NCBI RefSeq assembly: GCF_022869865.1
Contig: NZ_CP094984.1
Span: 1,674,001-1,738,000 of the forward strand
Origin: Arthrobacter zhangbolii
GTDB taxonomy: Bacteria > Actinomycetota > Actinomycetes > Actinomycetales > Micrococcaceae
Direction: 5' to 3'
DNA: 64,000 nucleotides
Shown in pieces: positions 16,052-25,344 of the stretch. The notes under the pieces were generated by a model, which saw only the letters and a program-made list of their open reading frames with translations, was not told the DNA's origin and did not search any database. The position numbers were made by a program, and so were the translations under genes. Each line of letters opens with the position of its first letter. Position 1 is the first letter of the stretch.

Positions 16052-17803
16052 GTGGACAATTCCGTGAACCCCAGTAGTACAGACAAGACCGCCGCAGTCC
16101 GGACCCGTCCGGTTGTACAGCAGCTGAAGGACCGTCCCCGGGCCTCGGTGCTTATTGTCGGCGGCGGCATTAACGGTGTAGGCACCTTCCGCGATCTCTC
16201 GCTGCAGGGTGTGGACGTTGCCCTCGTTGAGCGCGGCGACTACTGCCAGGGTGCCTCCGGCGCCTCCTCGCACATGATCCACGGCGGCATCCGCTACCTG
16301 GAGAACGGCGAGTTCCGCCTGGTGCACGAGTCCGTCGTCGAGCGCAACGCGCTGCTGCGCCTGGCCCCGCACTATGTCAAGCCGCTGCAGACCACCATCC
16401 CCATCACCACCACATTCTCGGGTATCACCGCCGCGCCGCTGCGTTTCCTGACGCACAAGCAGGGCAAGCACACCGAGCGCGGTGCCGTGCTGATCAAGGC
16501 CGGCCTGCTGATGTACGACTTCTTCTCCCGCGGCGGCCGCGTGGCCCCCAAGCACAACTTCGTGGGCAAAAAGAAGTCCCTGCAGGAACTTCCCCTGCTG
16601 CGCCCGGACGTCAAGTACACGGCCACCTACTTTGACGCCTCGGTACACAACCCCGAGCGCCTGACCCTGGACGTGCTGCGTGACGGCCTCGAGGCCAACC
16701 CGCAGTCCCGTGCCAGCAACTACGTCAGCGCCGTGGGCACCACCGACGCCGGCACGCTGCTGCGCGATGAACTCACCGGCGAGGAATTCACCTTCGACGC
16801 CGATGTGGTCATCAACGCCACGGGCGCCTGGGTCGACGAGACCAACGACTCCTTCGGCAAGCGCACCTCCTTCATGGGCGGCACCAAGGGTTCGCACATT
16901 GTTCTGGACCACCCGGAACTGCTGGAAGCATGCAACGGCCGGGAAATGTTCTTTGAGCACACCGACGGCCGCATTGTCCTGATCTACCCGATGGGTGACC
17001 GCGTCCTGGTGGGCACTACGGACATTGACGCCGACATCCGCGAGGACTCGGTCTGCACCGACGAGGAAGTCGAGTACTTCTTCGAGCTCATTGCCCACGT
17101 CTTCCCGAGTGTTGACGTGCGCCGCGACCACATTGTCTACACCTTCTCCGGCGTCCGCCCGCTGCCCAAGCATGACGACACGCAGCCGGGCTTCGTGTCC
17201 CGCGACTACCGCATCGAAAAGCGCATGGACAACCGCGGCGGCCGGAACGTCACCACGCTGTCCCTGGTGGGCGGCAAGTGGACCACGTTCCGTGCGCTGT
17301 CCGAAAACCTCGCCACGGCGGCCATGACGGCCCTCGGCATGCCGCGCAAGACAGCTACCGCCGAACTCCAGATTGGCGGCGGCAAGGACTTCCCGCGCAC
17401 CGAGGCCGAAGAGCGCCTGTGGGTGAACCGGACCGCCAACGAGGTAGCCGACCGTGACCGTGTCCGCGTCCTGCTGACCCGCTACGGCACCCGTGCCACT
17501 GACGTGATGGAGTTCCTGGCCCAGGGCGGAGACCAGCTGCTGGCGTCCACCCCCGAGCTGAGCACCCGCGAGCTCGAGTACATGGTGGAGCACGAGCAGA
17601 TCACCCGCCTGTCCGACGTCCTGATCCGCCGCACCTCGCTGGCCTTCCGTGGCCTGGTGTCCGAGGAAATGCTCACCGAGATGGCGGACCTGCTGGCTCC
17701 GCAGCTCGGCTGGGACGATGCCGAAGCCAAGCAGCAGGTGAAGGCCACCCGTGAGCTGCTGGTCACCAAGCACGGGATGAAGATTCCGGCCATGGCTTCC
17801 TAG
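16052..17803 (+). CDS. glpD: Glycerol-3-phosphate dehydrogenase (FAD-dependent)
   Basis: 583 residues. The FAD-binding motif IVGGGINGVG is near 35-44, followed by the GlpD landmarks SGASSHMIHGGIRYLE and GTTDIDAD and a C-terminal helical DAO_C domain. It oxidises glycerol-3-phosphate to dihydroxyacetone phosphate and passes electrons to quinone at the membrane. The GTG at 16052 is chosen over the longer frame because GGAG lies 5 bases before it and the resulting length fits the family. A SorC regulator is divergent; glpF and glpK are not in the window. Confidence 0.96.
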   Translation: MDNSVNPSSTDKTAAVRTRPVVQQLKDRPRASVLIVGGGINGVGTFRDLSLQGVDVALVERGDYCQGASGASSHMIHGGIRYLENGEFRLVHESVVERNALLRLAPHYVKPLQTTIPITTTFSGITAAPLRFLTHKQGKHTERGAVLIKAGLLMYDFFSRGGRVAPKHNFVGKKKSLQELPLLRPDVKYTATYFDASVHNPERLTLDVLRDGLEANPQSRASNYVSAVGTTDAGTLLRDELTGEEFTFDADVVINATGAWVDETNDSFGKRTSFMGGTKGSHIVLDHPELLEACNGREMFFEHTDGRIVLIYPMGDRVLVGTTDIDADIREDSVCTDEEVEYFFELIAHVFPSVDVRRDHIVYTFSGVRPLPKHDDTQPGFVSRDYRIEKRMDNRGGRNVTTLSLVGGKWTTFRALSENLATAAMTALGMPRKTATAELQIGGGKDFPRTEAEERLWVNRTANEVADRDRVRVLLTRYGTRATDVMEFLAQGGDQLLASTPELSTRELEYMVEHEQITRLSDVLIRRTSLAFRGLVSEEMLTEMADLLAPQLGWDDAEAKQQVKATRELLVTKHGMKIPAMAS

Positions 17804-17820
17804 CCGGCAACAGTACAAAT

Positions 17821-17860
17821 AGCAGAGGGCGGGCGCCGGATCCGGTGCCCGCCCTCTGCT
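17821..17860. terminator. Bidirectional terminator between glpD and the CocE-like gene
   Basis: The 40-base sequence is a near-perfect palindrome: outer arms AGCAGAGGGCGGGC (17821-17834) and complement (17847-17860), with inner pairing through GCCGGA/TCCGGT. It lies between two convergent genes. Confidence 0.85.
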
Positions 17861-17873
17861 GTTGTGTAGGCGG

Positions 17874-19607
17874 TTAGCCCTGAGACGCCTCGCCGGTGGT
17901 GAACGGCAGTACCAGCCGGGACGGGTGCGCGGCGTCGCGATAGATCTTGTGCGTCACCGGGCGGCCTACCGGAAGATGGAACGCGTCCGGCGGCAGCAGG
18001 GCATTATGCTCGTCCGCCAGCGGTTCGTCATTGGACAGTTCCACGACCAGCCGGTGGCCCGGCCGGAAGGTGGCGGCAAACGGATAGAGGCGGATCACGT
18101 ACTCCTCGACCACGCCCGGTTCCACCGGCACTGCACGGGTATGCGGGTGGTAGGGGTTGCCCTCGGTGGTCCGGTCCGCGTCGAGTTCCCGGTGCGATGC
18201 CTTCAGGTAGCCGGTGGTGATCAGCTGGCGTGTGCCGTTCGGGGCGCTGTCCCACAGCCGCAGGATGAAGTTGGTGTCCGGCTGGTCAATCTCTGCAAAG
18301 ATGTGCGCTGCGCCGGATCCCATCAGTTCCGTATCCTGCTCAAACGCGTCAGTGCTCCAGCTGAGGATTTCCACCTTGTCAGTCACCGTCAACGGGGCCT
18401 GGTAGAAGCCGTCCGGGGCTGCGTACTCCGTGCCCATGGGTTCGGGCTCCGGCGACAGTTTGCGGCGCGGGCGCAGGTAGAGGGGGCGGTAGTCCACCGG
18501 CTTGGGCGGCCAGGCGCTGCCGGTGACCTGTTTCCTGCTGCCCTCCACAAACACACTGACCGCGGGTTCGTCCATGACCCCGTTCTCGATGCCCTTGATC
18601 CAGTAGTCATACCAGCGGAACATCTTCTCGTGTTCCTCGATGAAGGGGCGTGACTGCATGGGCGGGTAGGAACCGATATCGAGTTTCTTCGGTCCCTTGA
18701 GCGCGTCGAAAAGCTCAATGGTGCCGTCCATGGTCCAGCCACGGCCCTGGTCGATCTGCAGGTACACCGGAATATCGATGTTCGGGGCCAGCGTGATGGG
18801 GTTGCGCTCCTCGTACCACTCGCCGTCGAGCTCGTTCATCACGATGTCGAACCAGGCCTCGTGGTGCTTGGGATAGTTCAGGGTGTGCACCAGGTTGGGC
18901 CAGGCCGCGACATCCGGATCCCGGAGCCGCTCGGCCACCAGCTTTTTCAGTTCCTCGGGGGAGTAGCGCTCCAGCATGCGGGACTTTGTCCGGTCCGTGA
19001 ACGCCCAGCCGGAGTCTCCGCCGCGGCCTTCGCGTGCGGCCCTCGGCATAAACCACATCACGCCGCCGTGGTACGTGGTCTCATAGAAGTCATAGTGGCC
19101 GCCGGAAACGAAGATGGCCTTCAGATGCGGAGGGCGTTCGGCCGCGGCCAGGACCTGCATGGAACCGAAGTAGGAAATGCCCACCATTCCGACGTTGCCG
19201 TCGCACCAGGGCTGCTCGGCGACCCATTCAATAAAGTCGTACGCGTCCTGGCCCAGGGAAACGCCGCCGGCGTTGTAATTGCCGATGTGCTCACCCCCGG
19301 AGTCCCCGGAGCCGCGCAGGTCTCCGATGACATGGGCATAGTCCTCGCGGACTATGCGGGCTATGTCGCCGGCCTCGATGCAGCCGTCCCACATGGGGCT
19401 TGGGCGGCGCTGCGGCGGCATGGTGAGCGCGAGGGCCTGCAGTTCCTTGCCGTAGGGGCTCAGCGCAACCAGGGCCGGCCGCGGTTTGTCTTCGGTGCCG
19501 TGGTACACGTCCAGCGCCAGTTCAACGCCGTCGCGCATGGGGGCGCGGAGATCCTTGCGAATGGAGATGGTCTCGCCACCGGCATTCCACGTCGAGAATT
19601 CAGCCAT
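17874..19607 (-). CDS. CocE/NonD family hydrolase
   Basis: 577 residues. An N-terminal alpha/beta hydrolase domain contains the nucleophile motif GISYFGSM (near residue 140) and the upstream oxyanion region (ALSPYGKE; DLRGSGDSGGE). A C-terminal jelly-roll domain (about 370-560) is typical of cocaine esterase, glutaryl-7-ACA acylase and X-Pro dipeptidyl peptidase relatives. It cleaves an ester or amide. AAGGAG precedes the ATG at 19607; an earlier in-frame start has no such site. Transcribed alone, with an AT-rich promoter/operator upstream. Substrate unknown; it sits next to the P450 catabolic cluster. Confidence 0.88.
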   Translation of the reverse strand: MAEFSTWNAGGETISIRKDLRAPMRDGVELALDVYHGTEDKPRPALVALSPYGKELQALALTMPPQRRPSPMWDGCIEAGDIARIVREDYAHVIGDLRGSGDSGGEHIGNYNAGGVSLGQDAYDFIEWVAEQPWCDGNVGMVGISYFGSMQVLAAAERPPHLKAIFVSGGHYDFYETTYHGGVMWFMPRAAREGRGGDSGWAFTDRTKSRMLERYSPEELKKLVAERLRDPDVAAWPNLVHTLNYPKHHEAWFDIVMNELDGEWYEERNPITLAPNIDIPVYLQIDQGRGWTMDGTIELFDALKGPKKLDIGSYPPMQSRPFIEEHEKMFRWYDYWIKGIENGVMDEPAVSVFVEGSRKQVTGSAWPPKPVDYRPLYLRPRRKLSPEPEPMGTEYAAPDGFYQAPLTVTDKVEILSWSTDAFEQDTELMGSGAAHIFAEIDQPDTNFILRLWDSAPNGTRQLITTGYLKASHRELDADRTTEGNPYHPHTRAVPVEPGVVEEYVIRLYPFAATFRPGHRLVVELSNDEPLADEHNALLPPDAFHLPVGRPVTHKIYRDAAHPSRLVLPFTTGEASQG

Positions 19608-19675
19608 GCAGATGTAGCTCCTTAGGGACGGCTGATGGCCAGTAGAGCCGGCAATCAGCGGGTGACAACAACATA

Positions 19676-19687
19676 TTATTATAATAA
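19676..19687 (-). promoter_or_regulatory. AT-rich palindrome and probable promoter of the CocE-like gene
   Basis: TTATTATAATAA is a perfect 12-base palindrome in an otherwise GC-rich gap. Reading leftward, TTGCAC is followed 18 bases later by TAATAT, a plausible -35/-10 pair overlapping the palindrome. Confidence 0.45.
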
Positions 19688-19791
19688 ACTTTGTGTGTGC
19701 AAGACCACAGTGGTCCCTGCCGCCCCGTGCCGCCCCGCGCGGTGCCACAATCATCCAGTAGCCGGTGTCCGGTGCAGCTGAGGAGCAGAGA

Positions 19792-20730
19792 ATGACGCAG
19801 GACGTGAAGATCCATCCTTTGGAGTCGCCGTGGGGCCGGTTTGGCCTCTACAGCTTCTTCATCGATGCCCCCGAACCAGCCATCGTGGACACGGGCATCT
19901 CCTCGTCACCCGCAGACGGCATGGTGCCGGCACTGGAGGCACTGGGCAGGAGCATCAGGGATGTGCGCTGGATCCTGCTGACCCACGGACATATTGACCA
20001 TTTGGGCGGGGCACGCGCGCTCTGGGAGCTGACGGGCCGGCGTGCCCAGGTGGTGATTCATGAGGCGGATGCACCCCTGCTCCGCTCGCGGGACCGCCAC
20101 CTCGACCAGTATGTCGACGTCCGCCAGCAGTACCTGAAGGATCCCGAAGGTGTGGCCGAACAGACGAAGACCGCCCGGGCCGTTATATCGGGGGAGCTGG
20201 AGCCGACCATGCTGGTGCGTGGCGGCGAGCGGCTTTCGCTGGGCGGCGGCGTCTCCGTTTCGGTGCATTCCGTGCCGGGGCATACCGCAGGCTCGGTCGC
20301 CTACGTGGTGGATGGTCAGAACGACGTTTTTGTCGGCGACGCCGTTCAGGTCCATGGCGCAGCCAACGGTTTTCCGGGGTACGAGGACCCGGCGGCTTAC
20401 CGCGCCAGCCTCCGGTACCTTCTTGATCAGGTCCGGCCCGGCCACCTGTACCTGGGCCATCCGTACCGGCGTTCCGACGGTGAGCCCTACGGGGTGGAAC
20501 TCGACGCCGGACAGGCACGGGAGGCACTGCAGGAGAGCCTGGACATCGAGGCACGGATTGCAGGCGCAGCGGCCCGATGCCTGCAGGACGGGCTGCGGGA
20601 GACGGACTCCGTTTACTCGCCGTTTGAGCCGGTGGCGCGGGAGCTTGGCTACACGGGGAACCCCACCTTGGAACCCTCGCCCTTCTTCACCACCCTGGAC
20701 GGCTACCGGCGGCTGCATTCCGGTTCGTAG
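19792..20730 (+). CDS. MBL-fold metallo-hydrolase
   Basis: 312 residues starting at an ATG after GAGGAGCAGAG. The metal-binding THGHIDH motif (HxHxDH) is near residue 64-70, with further ligands in VPGHTAG and VGDAVQ, as in metallo-beta-lactamase-fold hydrolases. The C-terminal part (GHPYRRSDGEPYG and helices) resembles the family with a winged-helix-like tail. Its partner in the divergent unit is the CocE-like hydrolase. Could be a lactonase, thioesterase or glyoxalase II-like enzyme. Confidence 0.87.
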   Translation: MTQDVKIHPLESPWGRFGLYSFFIDAPEPAIVDTGISSSPADGMVPALEALGRSIRDVRWILLTHGHIDHLGGARALWELTGRRAQVVIHEADAPLLRSRDRHLDQYVDVRQQYLKDPEGVAEQTKTARAVISGELEPTMLVRGGERLSLGGGVSVSVHSVPGHTAGSVAYVVDGQNDVFVGDAVQVHGAANGFPGYEDPAAYRASLRYLLDQVRPGHLYLGHPYRRSDGEPYGVELDAGQAREALQESLDIEARIAGAAARCLQDGLRETDSVYSPFEPVARELGYTGNPTLEPSPFFTTLDGYRRLHSGS

Positions 20731-20773
20731 CCGCGGGCTGTCTGCGGGGCGGGAGGCAGACAGCGCGCAGACG

Positions 20774-20815
20774 ACGACGGCGGCCCGTCTCCGAAAGGAG
20801 GCGGGCCGCCGTCGT
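20774..20815. terminator. Terminator between convergent MBL and MFS genes
   Basis: Arms ACGACGGCGGCCCG (20774-20787) and complement (20802-20815) with inner TCTCC/GGAGG pairing, followed by TGTTG. It serves the MBL gene and, on the other strand, the MFS operon. Confidence 0.85.
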
Positions 20816-20840
20816 TGTTGCCTGCAGGGATGCTCCGTGC

Positions 20841-22199
20841 TCAGCGGGGTTCGGCCACGGGGGATCCGGCATCCGCGCCCTGGAGTGCGTCCTTTGGCGT
20901 CCCCTTCCTGCCCAGCGGGACGAAGAAGAACGCCAGTGCGGCGATCAGTCCCGGGATGGCGAAGAAGAGGAAGTTCATTTCCACCGGCAGGCTCAGGGTC
21001 AGGAGCACACCGCCGAAGGTCGGACCCAGGATGGCGCCCATGCGTCCCACTCCGGACGCCAGACCGATGGCCGTTGAACGGATGGAGGAGGGATAGTACT
21101 GCGCCACGAAGGAGTAGGAGATGTTCTGCGCCCCCATGGTGCAGGCCCCGGTCACTGCCACCAGGAGCAGCAGGACGGCCATGTTGCTGCCGAAACCGAG
21201 CAGTGTCAGGGAGACCGCGGAGACCACAAACATGGGTACCAGTACGCGTTTGACGCCCCACTTGTCCGAGAGCTTGCCCAGAACCAGCGTGCCGATGATG
21301 GCACCCACGTTCAGGACAACCATAAACGTCAGGCTCGAGTTCAGGGCGTAGCCGGCTTCCACCATCAGTTTCGGCAGCCAGGTGGTCAGCCCGTTGATCA
21401 TCAGCAGGCACATAAAGAAGGCCACCCAGATCATCAGCGTCCCCAGCGCCCGGCGGTTCCTGAACAGTGCCGTCACCGGACTGCCCGGTTCCTTTGCCTG
21501 GCTGACCGTGAACGTGGCGTCCAGGGCCGGAACGGCCGTCGGGTTCACCTTACCGAGGGCGGATCGCAGTTCAGCCGTTTTCCCCTGTTCCAGCAGGCTT
21601 GCCGGGGAGTCCAGGAAGTACCTGGTCATCAGCGGCAGGAAGAGCAGGGGCAGCGCAGCCACCCAGTAAACGCTCTGCCAGCCGAACACCGGAAGCGCCA
21701 GCATGGACACGAAGGCTGCCAGGATGCCGCCCACCGAGAAGAAGCACATCACCACGGCCACCAGGGTGTTCGCCCGGTTCCGGGGCGCATAATCGGTCAG
21801 CATGGCAATAAGGCAGGGCAGGATGCCGCCGATGCCCAGGCCGCCGATGAAGCGCAGCACGGAGAAAACCTCCGGGTTCGGCGCGAAGCCGCACAGGGCG
21901 CTGGCCACGGAGAAGAGGACAACGCTGAGCGTGAGGACCCTCGTCCGGCCCAGCCGGTCAGCCAGTATCCCGAAGAGGATGGCACCCACCATCATGCCGA
22001 AGATGCCGTAGCTGCCAATCGCGCCGGCTGCCACCGGTCCCAGCGACCATTCCTCCATCAGGACCGGCAGCACCGACCCGTAGACCACCAGGTCATACAT
22101 GTCGAAGGTGATGATGAAGCAGGACCAGAACAGCATGCCGGCGTGGAACCGGTTGAAGGGTGTCCCGGCGATGAACTCCCGGACGTTGATCGGATTCAC
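20841..22199 (-). CDS. MFS transporter, aromatic acid:H+ symporter type (AAHS)
   Basis: 452 residues, 12 predicted membrane segments. The FDMYDLVVYG motif in the first segment and GILADRLGRTRVL after the second are typical of the AAHS group (PcaK, BenK, MhbT), which import benzoates and related acids. The GTG start overlaps the stop of the upstream alpha/beta hydrolase gene (GTGA). It is the last gene of the leftward catabolic operon and is the best hint that the substrate is an aromatic or related carboxylate. Confidence 0.9.
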   Translation of the reverse strand: MNPINVREFIAGTPFNRFHAGMLFWSCFIITFDMYDLVVYGSVLPVLMEEWSLGPVAAGAIGSYGIFGMMVGAILFGILADRLGRTRVLTLSVVLFSVASALCGFAPNPEVFSVLRFIGGLGIGGILPCLIAMLTDYAPRNRANTLVAVVMCFFSVGGILAAFVSMLALPVFGWQSVYWVAALPLLFLPLMTRYFLDSPASLLEQGKTAELRSALGKVNPTAVPALDATFTVSQAKEPGSPVTALFRNRRALGTLMIWVAFFMCLLMINGLTTWLPKLMVEAGYALNSSLTFMVVLNVGAIIGTLVLGKLSDKWGVKRVLVPMFVVSAVSLTLLGFGSNMAVLLLLVAVTGACTMGAQNISYSFVAQYYPSSIRSTAIGLASGVGRMGAILGPTFGGVLLTLSLPVEMNFLFFAIPGLIAALAFFFVPLGRKGTPKDALQGADAGSPVAEPR

Positions 22200-23128
22200 G
22201 GCTGCTCGTTACCGGTGAGGAACTGCGCCGTCTCCCTGAAAGCCGCATAAAACTCCGGCAGCCAGGAGAAGTTGGCCACGAAACCGTGGTTCGCGCCGGC
22301 GTAGCGGTGCAGCTGCACGGGGACCCCGGCCTCCGCCAGGCGCTTTGCATAGAGTTCACCCTCGTCGCGCAGGGGATCATGCTCGGCAGTGATGATCAGG
22401 GCCGGCGGAAGGCCGGAGAGGTCACCGCGCTTGATGGGGGAGACGAGGGGATCCGCCGGGTCCGCACCGTTCTCGAGGTAGAAGGCGTTGAAGGGCGCCA
22501 GGCCCGCAGTCTCCAACCCGTAGCCTTCGGCGTTTTCCCGCATCGAGGCGTAGCGGTCCACATCGAAGTCCAAATCCAGGGACGGGTAAAACAGGACCTG
22601 ATGGGTGATGCCCTGCCAGCCGTCGTCCTTCGCCATGGCCGTGAGGGCAGCGGCGAAGTTGCCGCCGGAACTGTCCCCGGCCACCGCGAGGCTCCGTCCG
22701 TCCCAGCCCAGCTCGGCACCGTTGTCCGCCGCCCAGCGGAGGACGGCGTAGCTGTCCCGGAGTCCGGCGGGGAACGCTGCCTCGGGTGCCAGCCGGTATC
22801 CGACGGAGATCACCTTAAAGCCCGTTTCCTTGGCCAGGGAACGCGCGACGTGATCGTGGGTGTCCAGGCTGCCGAGGAAGAACGCGCCACCGTGCATGTA
22901 CACCAGCAGGCCGTAGCTGTCAGAGTCCACGGGTGTGTAGATCCGTACCGGCACGTCCCCGGAGGGCGTTGCTGCGGTGCGATCCTCAACGGCGTGCAGG
23001 GGCAGCCGGTCCGCCGGAGGGGGAACCTGCGCCGCCTCGCCGGCACGCATGGCAGCCGGATCCAGCGGCGAGCCGTCGGGGGCGGGGATAGTGGCCAGGA
23101 TTTTGGCGATTTCCGGATGTATCGTCAT
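22196..23128 (-). CDS. Alpha/beta hydrolase (hormone-sensitive lipase family)
   Basis: 310 residues. The HGGAFF oxyanion motif is near residue 79-84 and GDSSGG (nucleophile Ser) near 151-156, with Asp in EHDPLRDEG and His in GANHGF completing the triad. Typical HSL-type esterase, cytoplasmic (no signal peptide). AAGGAAACAAC precedes the ATG. It lies between the FAD monooxygenase and the MFS gene, suggesting ester cleavage in the same pathway. Confidence 0.92.
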   Translation of the reverse strand: MTIHPEIAKILATIPAPDGSPLDPAAMRAGEAAQVPPPADRLPLHAVEDRTAATPSGDVPVRIYTPVDSDSYGLLVYMHGGAFFLGSLDTHDHVARSLAKETGFKVISVGYRLAPEAAFPAGLRDSYAVLRWAADNGAELGWDGRSLAVAGDSSGGNFAAALTAMAKDDGWQGITHQVLFYPSLDLDFDVDRYASMRENAEGYGLETAGLAPFNAFYLENGADPADPLVSPIKRGDLSGLPPALIITAEHDPLRDEGELYAKRLAEAGVPVQLHRYAGANHGFVANFSWLPEFYAAFRETAQFLTGNEQP

Positions 23129-23169
23129 GTTGTTTCCTTGGTGCTTGAAAGTGCGGGGGACAGGCTGGC

Positions 23170-24288
23170 TCAGCGCGCCGGTGTCTGTTCCGGGAAAGCC
23201 GTTTCCGCGGACTCCGGGGTCCAGCCCAGCCGGGACAGCCGCTGCAGTTCATCCGTGACGGGCTTGCGTACGGCCTGGAACTGTTCGAGGGCGGCGGGGA
23301 TCGAGTCCGCAGCCAGCAGGGCGTCCGCGAGGGCGCCGGCGTCCTGGATGGCTGAGTTCGCGCCCTGGCCCTGGTGGTGCAGCATGGCGTGTGCCGAATC
23401 CCCGAGCAGGGTGACCGACTCGCTGTGCCAGACGTCCACCGGGTCGATGTCGTAGACCGAACGGCTGGTCACCTTGGTGATGTCCAGGGTGCGTGCAACG
23501 TCGATGACGCGCTGGTCGAAGCCTTCCAGGACGGCGACGAGCGATTCGTTGGTGATCACCGGTGCCCAGGAATCGTCGTCGGAGCGTGTGGTGATGTCGT
23601 AGGACACCTCGTTGCGGTGCCGCAGCGGCAGGGTGTACGCCACGGTGCCGTTCCGGGCCACGTAGAAGCGGGGGTTGTCGTCCGTGACCAGGCCAAACGC
23701 GTCGTCGATGGAAATAACGGTGCGGTAGGCATGCTCGCCGGCGAAGACCGGCGGCTTCGCACTGAACAGCTGCTGGCGGACCAGGGAGCGAATGCCGTCC
23801 GCCGCGATCACCAGATCGGCGGTTACCGTGCGGCCGTTTTCGAACGTGAGGGTGGACTGCGCGCCGTTGTCCGTGATGGATGTGAGCTTGTGATCGGTGT
23901 GGACCATCTGCTCCGGCAGCGCACCGAAGAGAGCCTCGATGAAGTCGCCGCGGTGGATGATGCGGGTGTGGTTGGTCTGGGCGTAGCCGTGCAGCATCGG
24001 CCATTCCTCGCGTGCCAGGAGGTGGGCGCCGTCGTCGGACAGGATCCGTAGGTGGTCGCTGGGTGCGCTGACCGCCGCAATCCGGTCGAAAATGCCCCAC
24101 TGGCGGAACAGTTCCACCGTGGTCGGGCGCAGGCCGATGCCTGCGCCCACCTGTCCGAAGGCCGGAGCCTGCTCATAAACGTGGACGTTTTCGGCGCCAA
24201 TGCTCTTCAGCGCGATGGCCGCCGCGGCGCCGCCGTATCCTCCGCCGACAATGGCGATGTGCAGATCTTTGAATTCAGAGATTTCCAT
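23170..24288 (-). CDS. FAD-dependent aromatic-ring monooxygenase (salicylate hydroxylase-like)
   Basis: 372 residues. Class A flavoprotein monooxygenase signatures are present: GGGYGGAAAA near residues 15-24, IAADGIRS (DG motif) near 160, and LLGDSAHAMLHHQGQGANSAIQDA (GD motif) near 290-313. Enzymes of this group hydroxylate aromatic or N-heteroaromatic acids using NAD(P)H and O2. It is cotranscribed with the phosphotriesterase-like genes upstream and the hydrolase and transporter downstream. Exact substrate not readable. Confidence 0.9.
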   Translation of the reverse strand: MEISEFKDLHIAIVGGGYGGAAAAIALKSIGAENVHVYEQAPAFGQVGAGIGLRPTTVELFRQWGIFDRIAAVSAPSDHLRILSDDGAHLLAREEWPMLHGYAQTNHTRIIHRGDFIEALFGALPEQMVHTDHKLTSITDNGAQSTLTFENGRTVTADLVIAADGIRSLVRQQLFSAKPPVFAGEHAYRTVISIDDAFGLVTDDNPRFYVARNGTVAYTLPLRHRNEVSYDITTRSDDDSWAPVITNESLVAVLEGFDQRVIDVARTLDITKVTSRSVYDIDPVDVWHSESVTLLGDSAHAMLHHQGQGANSAIQDAGALADALLAADSIPAALEQFQAVRKPVTDELQRLSRLGWTPESAETAFPEQTPAR

Positions 24289-24353
24289 GGGTATCGCTTT
24301 CCCTGTCCGGAGCGTCGCTGCGCCGGGCAGTGTGTAGGGCGTTTCGGGAATGG

Positions 24354-25310
24354 TCAGGCGGAGATGGAGAGGAATTCTGCGGGGTTATCGACAAAGAGGG
24401 TCTTGATGTCTGCCTCGTCGACACCGGCATTGCGCAGGTCCGGCATCAGGTCCTCGAAGATGTAGTTGACCGTGTGTCCCTTGACCCCGGGCCAGCCAAG
24501 CGGGCTGCAGTTGGCGTCCGCGGACGCCAGCAGCCGGTTCAGGTGTCCCTTTGCGATCAGGTCAAGGAAATGGTCCAGGCGTTCCTTGCGCGGCCGGGCC
24601 CAGAACGGCGGATCGGGCAGTTCGGTCTCGTAGCCGAAGGTATCGAAGCCAATGCGGCCACCCTGGCTCATGATCCATTCGCTCGGAGTGTTTTCGGCGT
24701 TCAGGCCGTCATCTGCATGGCCGAACAGCACCCGGTCCAGCGGCAGGCCTTCCTCATTGAAGATCCGGATGGCGGGTGCCGGATCGATGGCGAGGTGGGT
24801 CAGGATCGGAACGCCGGTGGCTACGGAGGCCCGGGCTGCGGCACGGTAGATGCGCTTGTCGAGCTCGGTCATCCGGCCGCCGCGGCTCACCCCGACCTTG
24901 ATGACGCCGGCCCTGCTTCCGGTGTCCCCGATGCCCACCGTGATTTCGTGGACAAAGACCGAGGCCAGGTAGGCCACGCTTGCGCGGGCAAAGTGCGGCA
25001 GAGCGGTGTCTCCGCCCACAAATCCGGTGCACGCCACAATGTGCACGCCGGTCTTTTTGGACAGGGACTTGTAATAGTCCACATCGCGGCCGTTGCAGAT
25101 GCCCGTGGCGTCCACGATGGTTCCGCCCCCGTACTCATGGAACTGCCGCAGCTTCGGCACCGTTTCGGCGTACCGCTCTTCCGGCGTCTTCCACCACTTT
25201 TCGTCCAGTTCGCTGCCGGGCATGCCGTAGCCGATATGTTCGTGCACGGCTACGATGCCGAGCTCTTCGGCCGGAATGGTACCCAATACAGTGTTTACTT
25301 TTGCCAACAC
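24354..25310 (-). CDS. Phosphotriesterase-family metal hydrolase (probable lactonase)
   Basis: 318 residues from a GTG; a TTG one codon later is equally possible, with GAGG just upstream. All six metal ligands of the family are visible: His23 and His25 (VHEH), Lys138 (GVIKVG, the carboxylated lysine), His172 (LTHL), His198 (GHAD) and Asp265 (SADAN). Relatives hydrolyse lactones or phosphotriesters. It is the functional member of an adjacent pair; the upstream neighbour has lost these ligands. Confidence 0.88.
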   Translation of the reverse strand: MLAKVNTVLGTIPAEELGIVAVHEHIGYGMPGSELDEKWWKTPEERYAETVPKLRQFHEYGGGTIVDATGICNGRDVDYYKSLSKKTGVHIVACTGFVGGDTALPHFARASVAYLASVFVHEITVGIGDTGSRAGVIKVGVSRGGRMTELDKRIYRAAARASVATGVPILTHLAIDPAPAIRIFNEEGLPLDRVLFGHADDGLNAENTPSEWIMSQGGRIGFDTFGYETELPDPPFWARPRKERLDHFLDLIAKGHLNRLLASADANCSPLGWPGVKGHTVNYIFEDLMPDLRNAGVDEADIKTLFVDNPAEFLSISA

Positions 25311-25344
25311 CAACACCTCAGAAAATAGATAAGTTTTTGATTGT

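Noticed and set aside
15929-17818. 629-codon minus-strand frame opposite glpD
   Set aside because: glpD on the plus strand has full family motifs; the antisense frame is a codon-bias shadow rich in Val, His, Gln and Gly.
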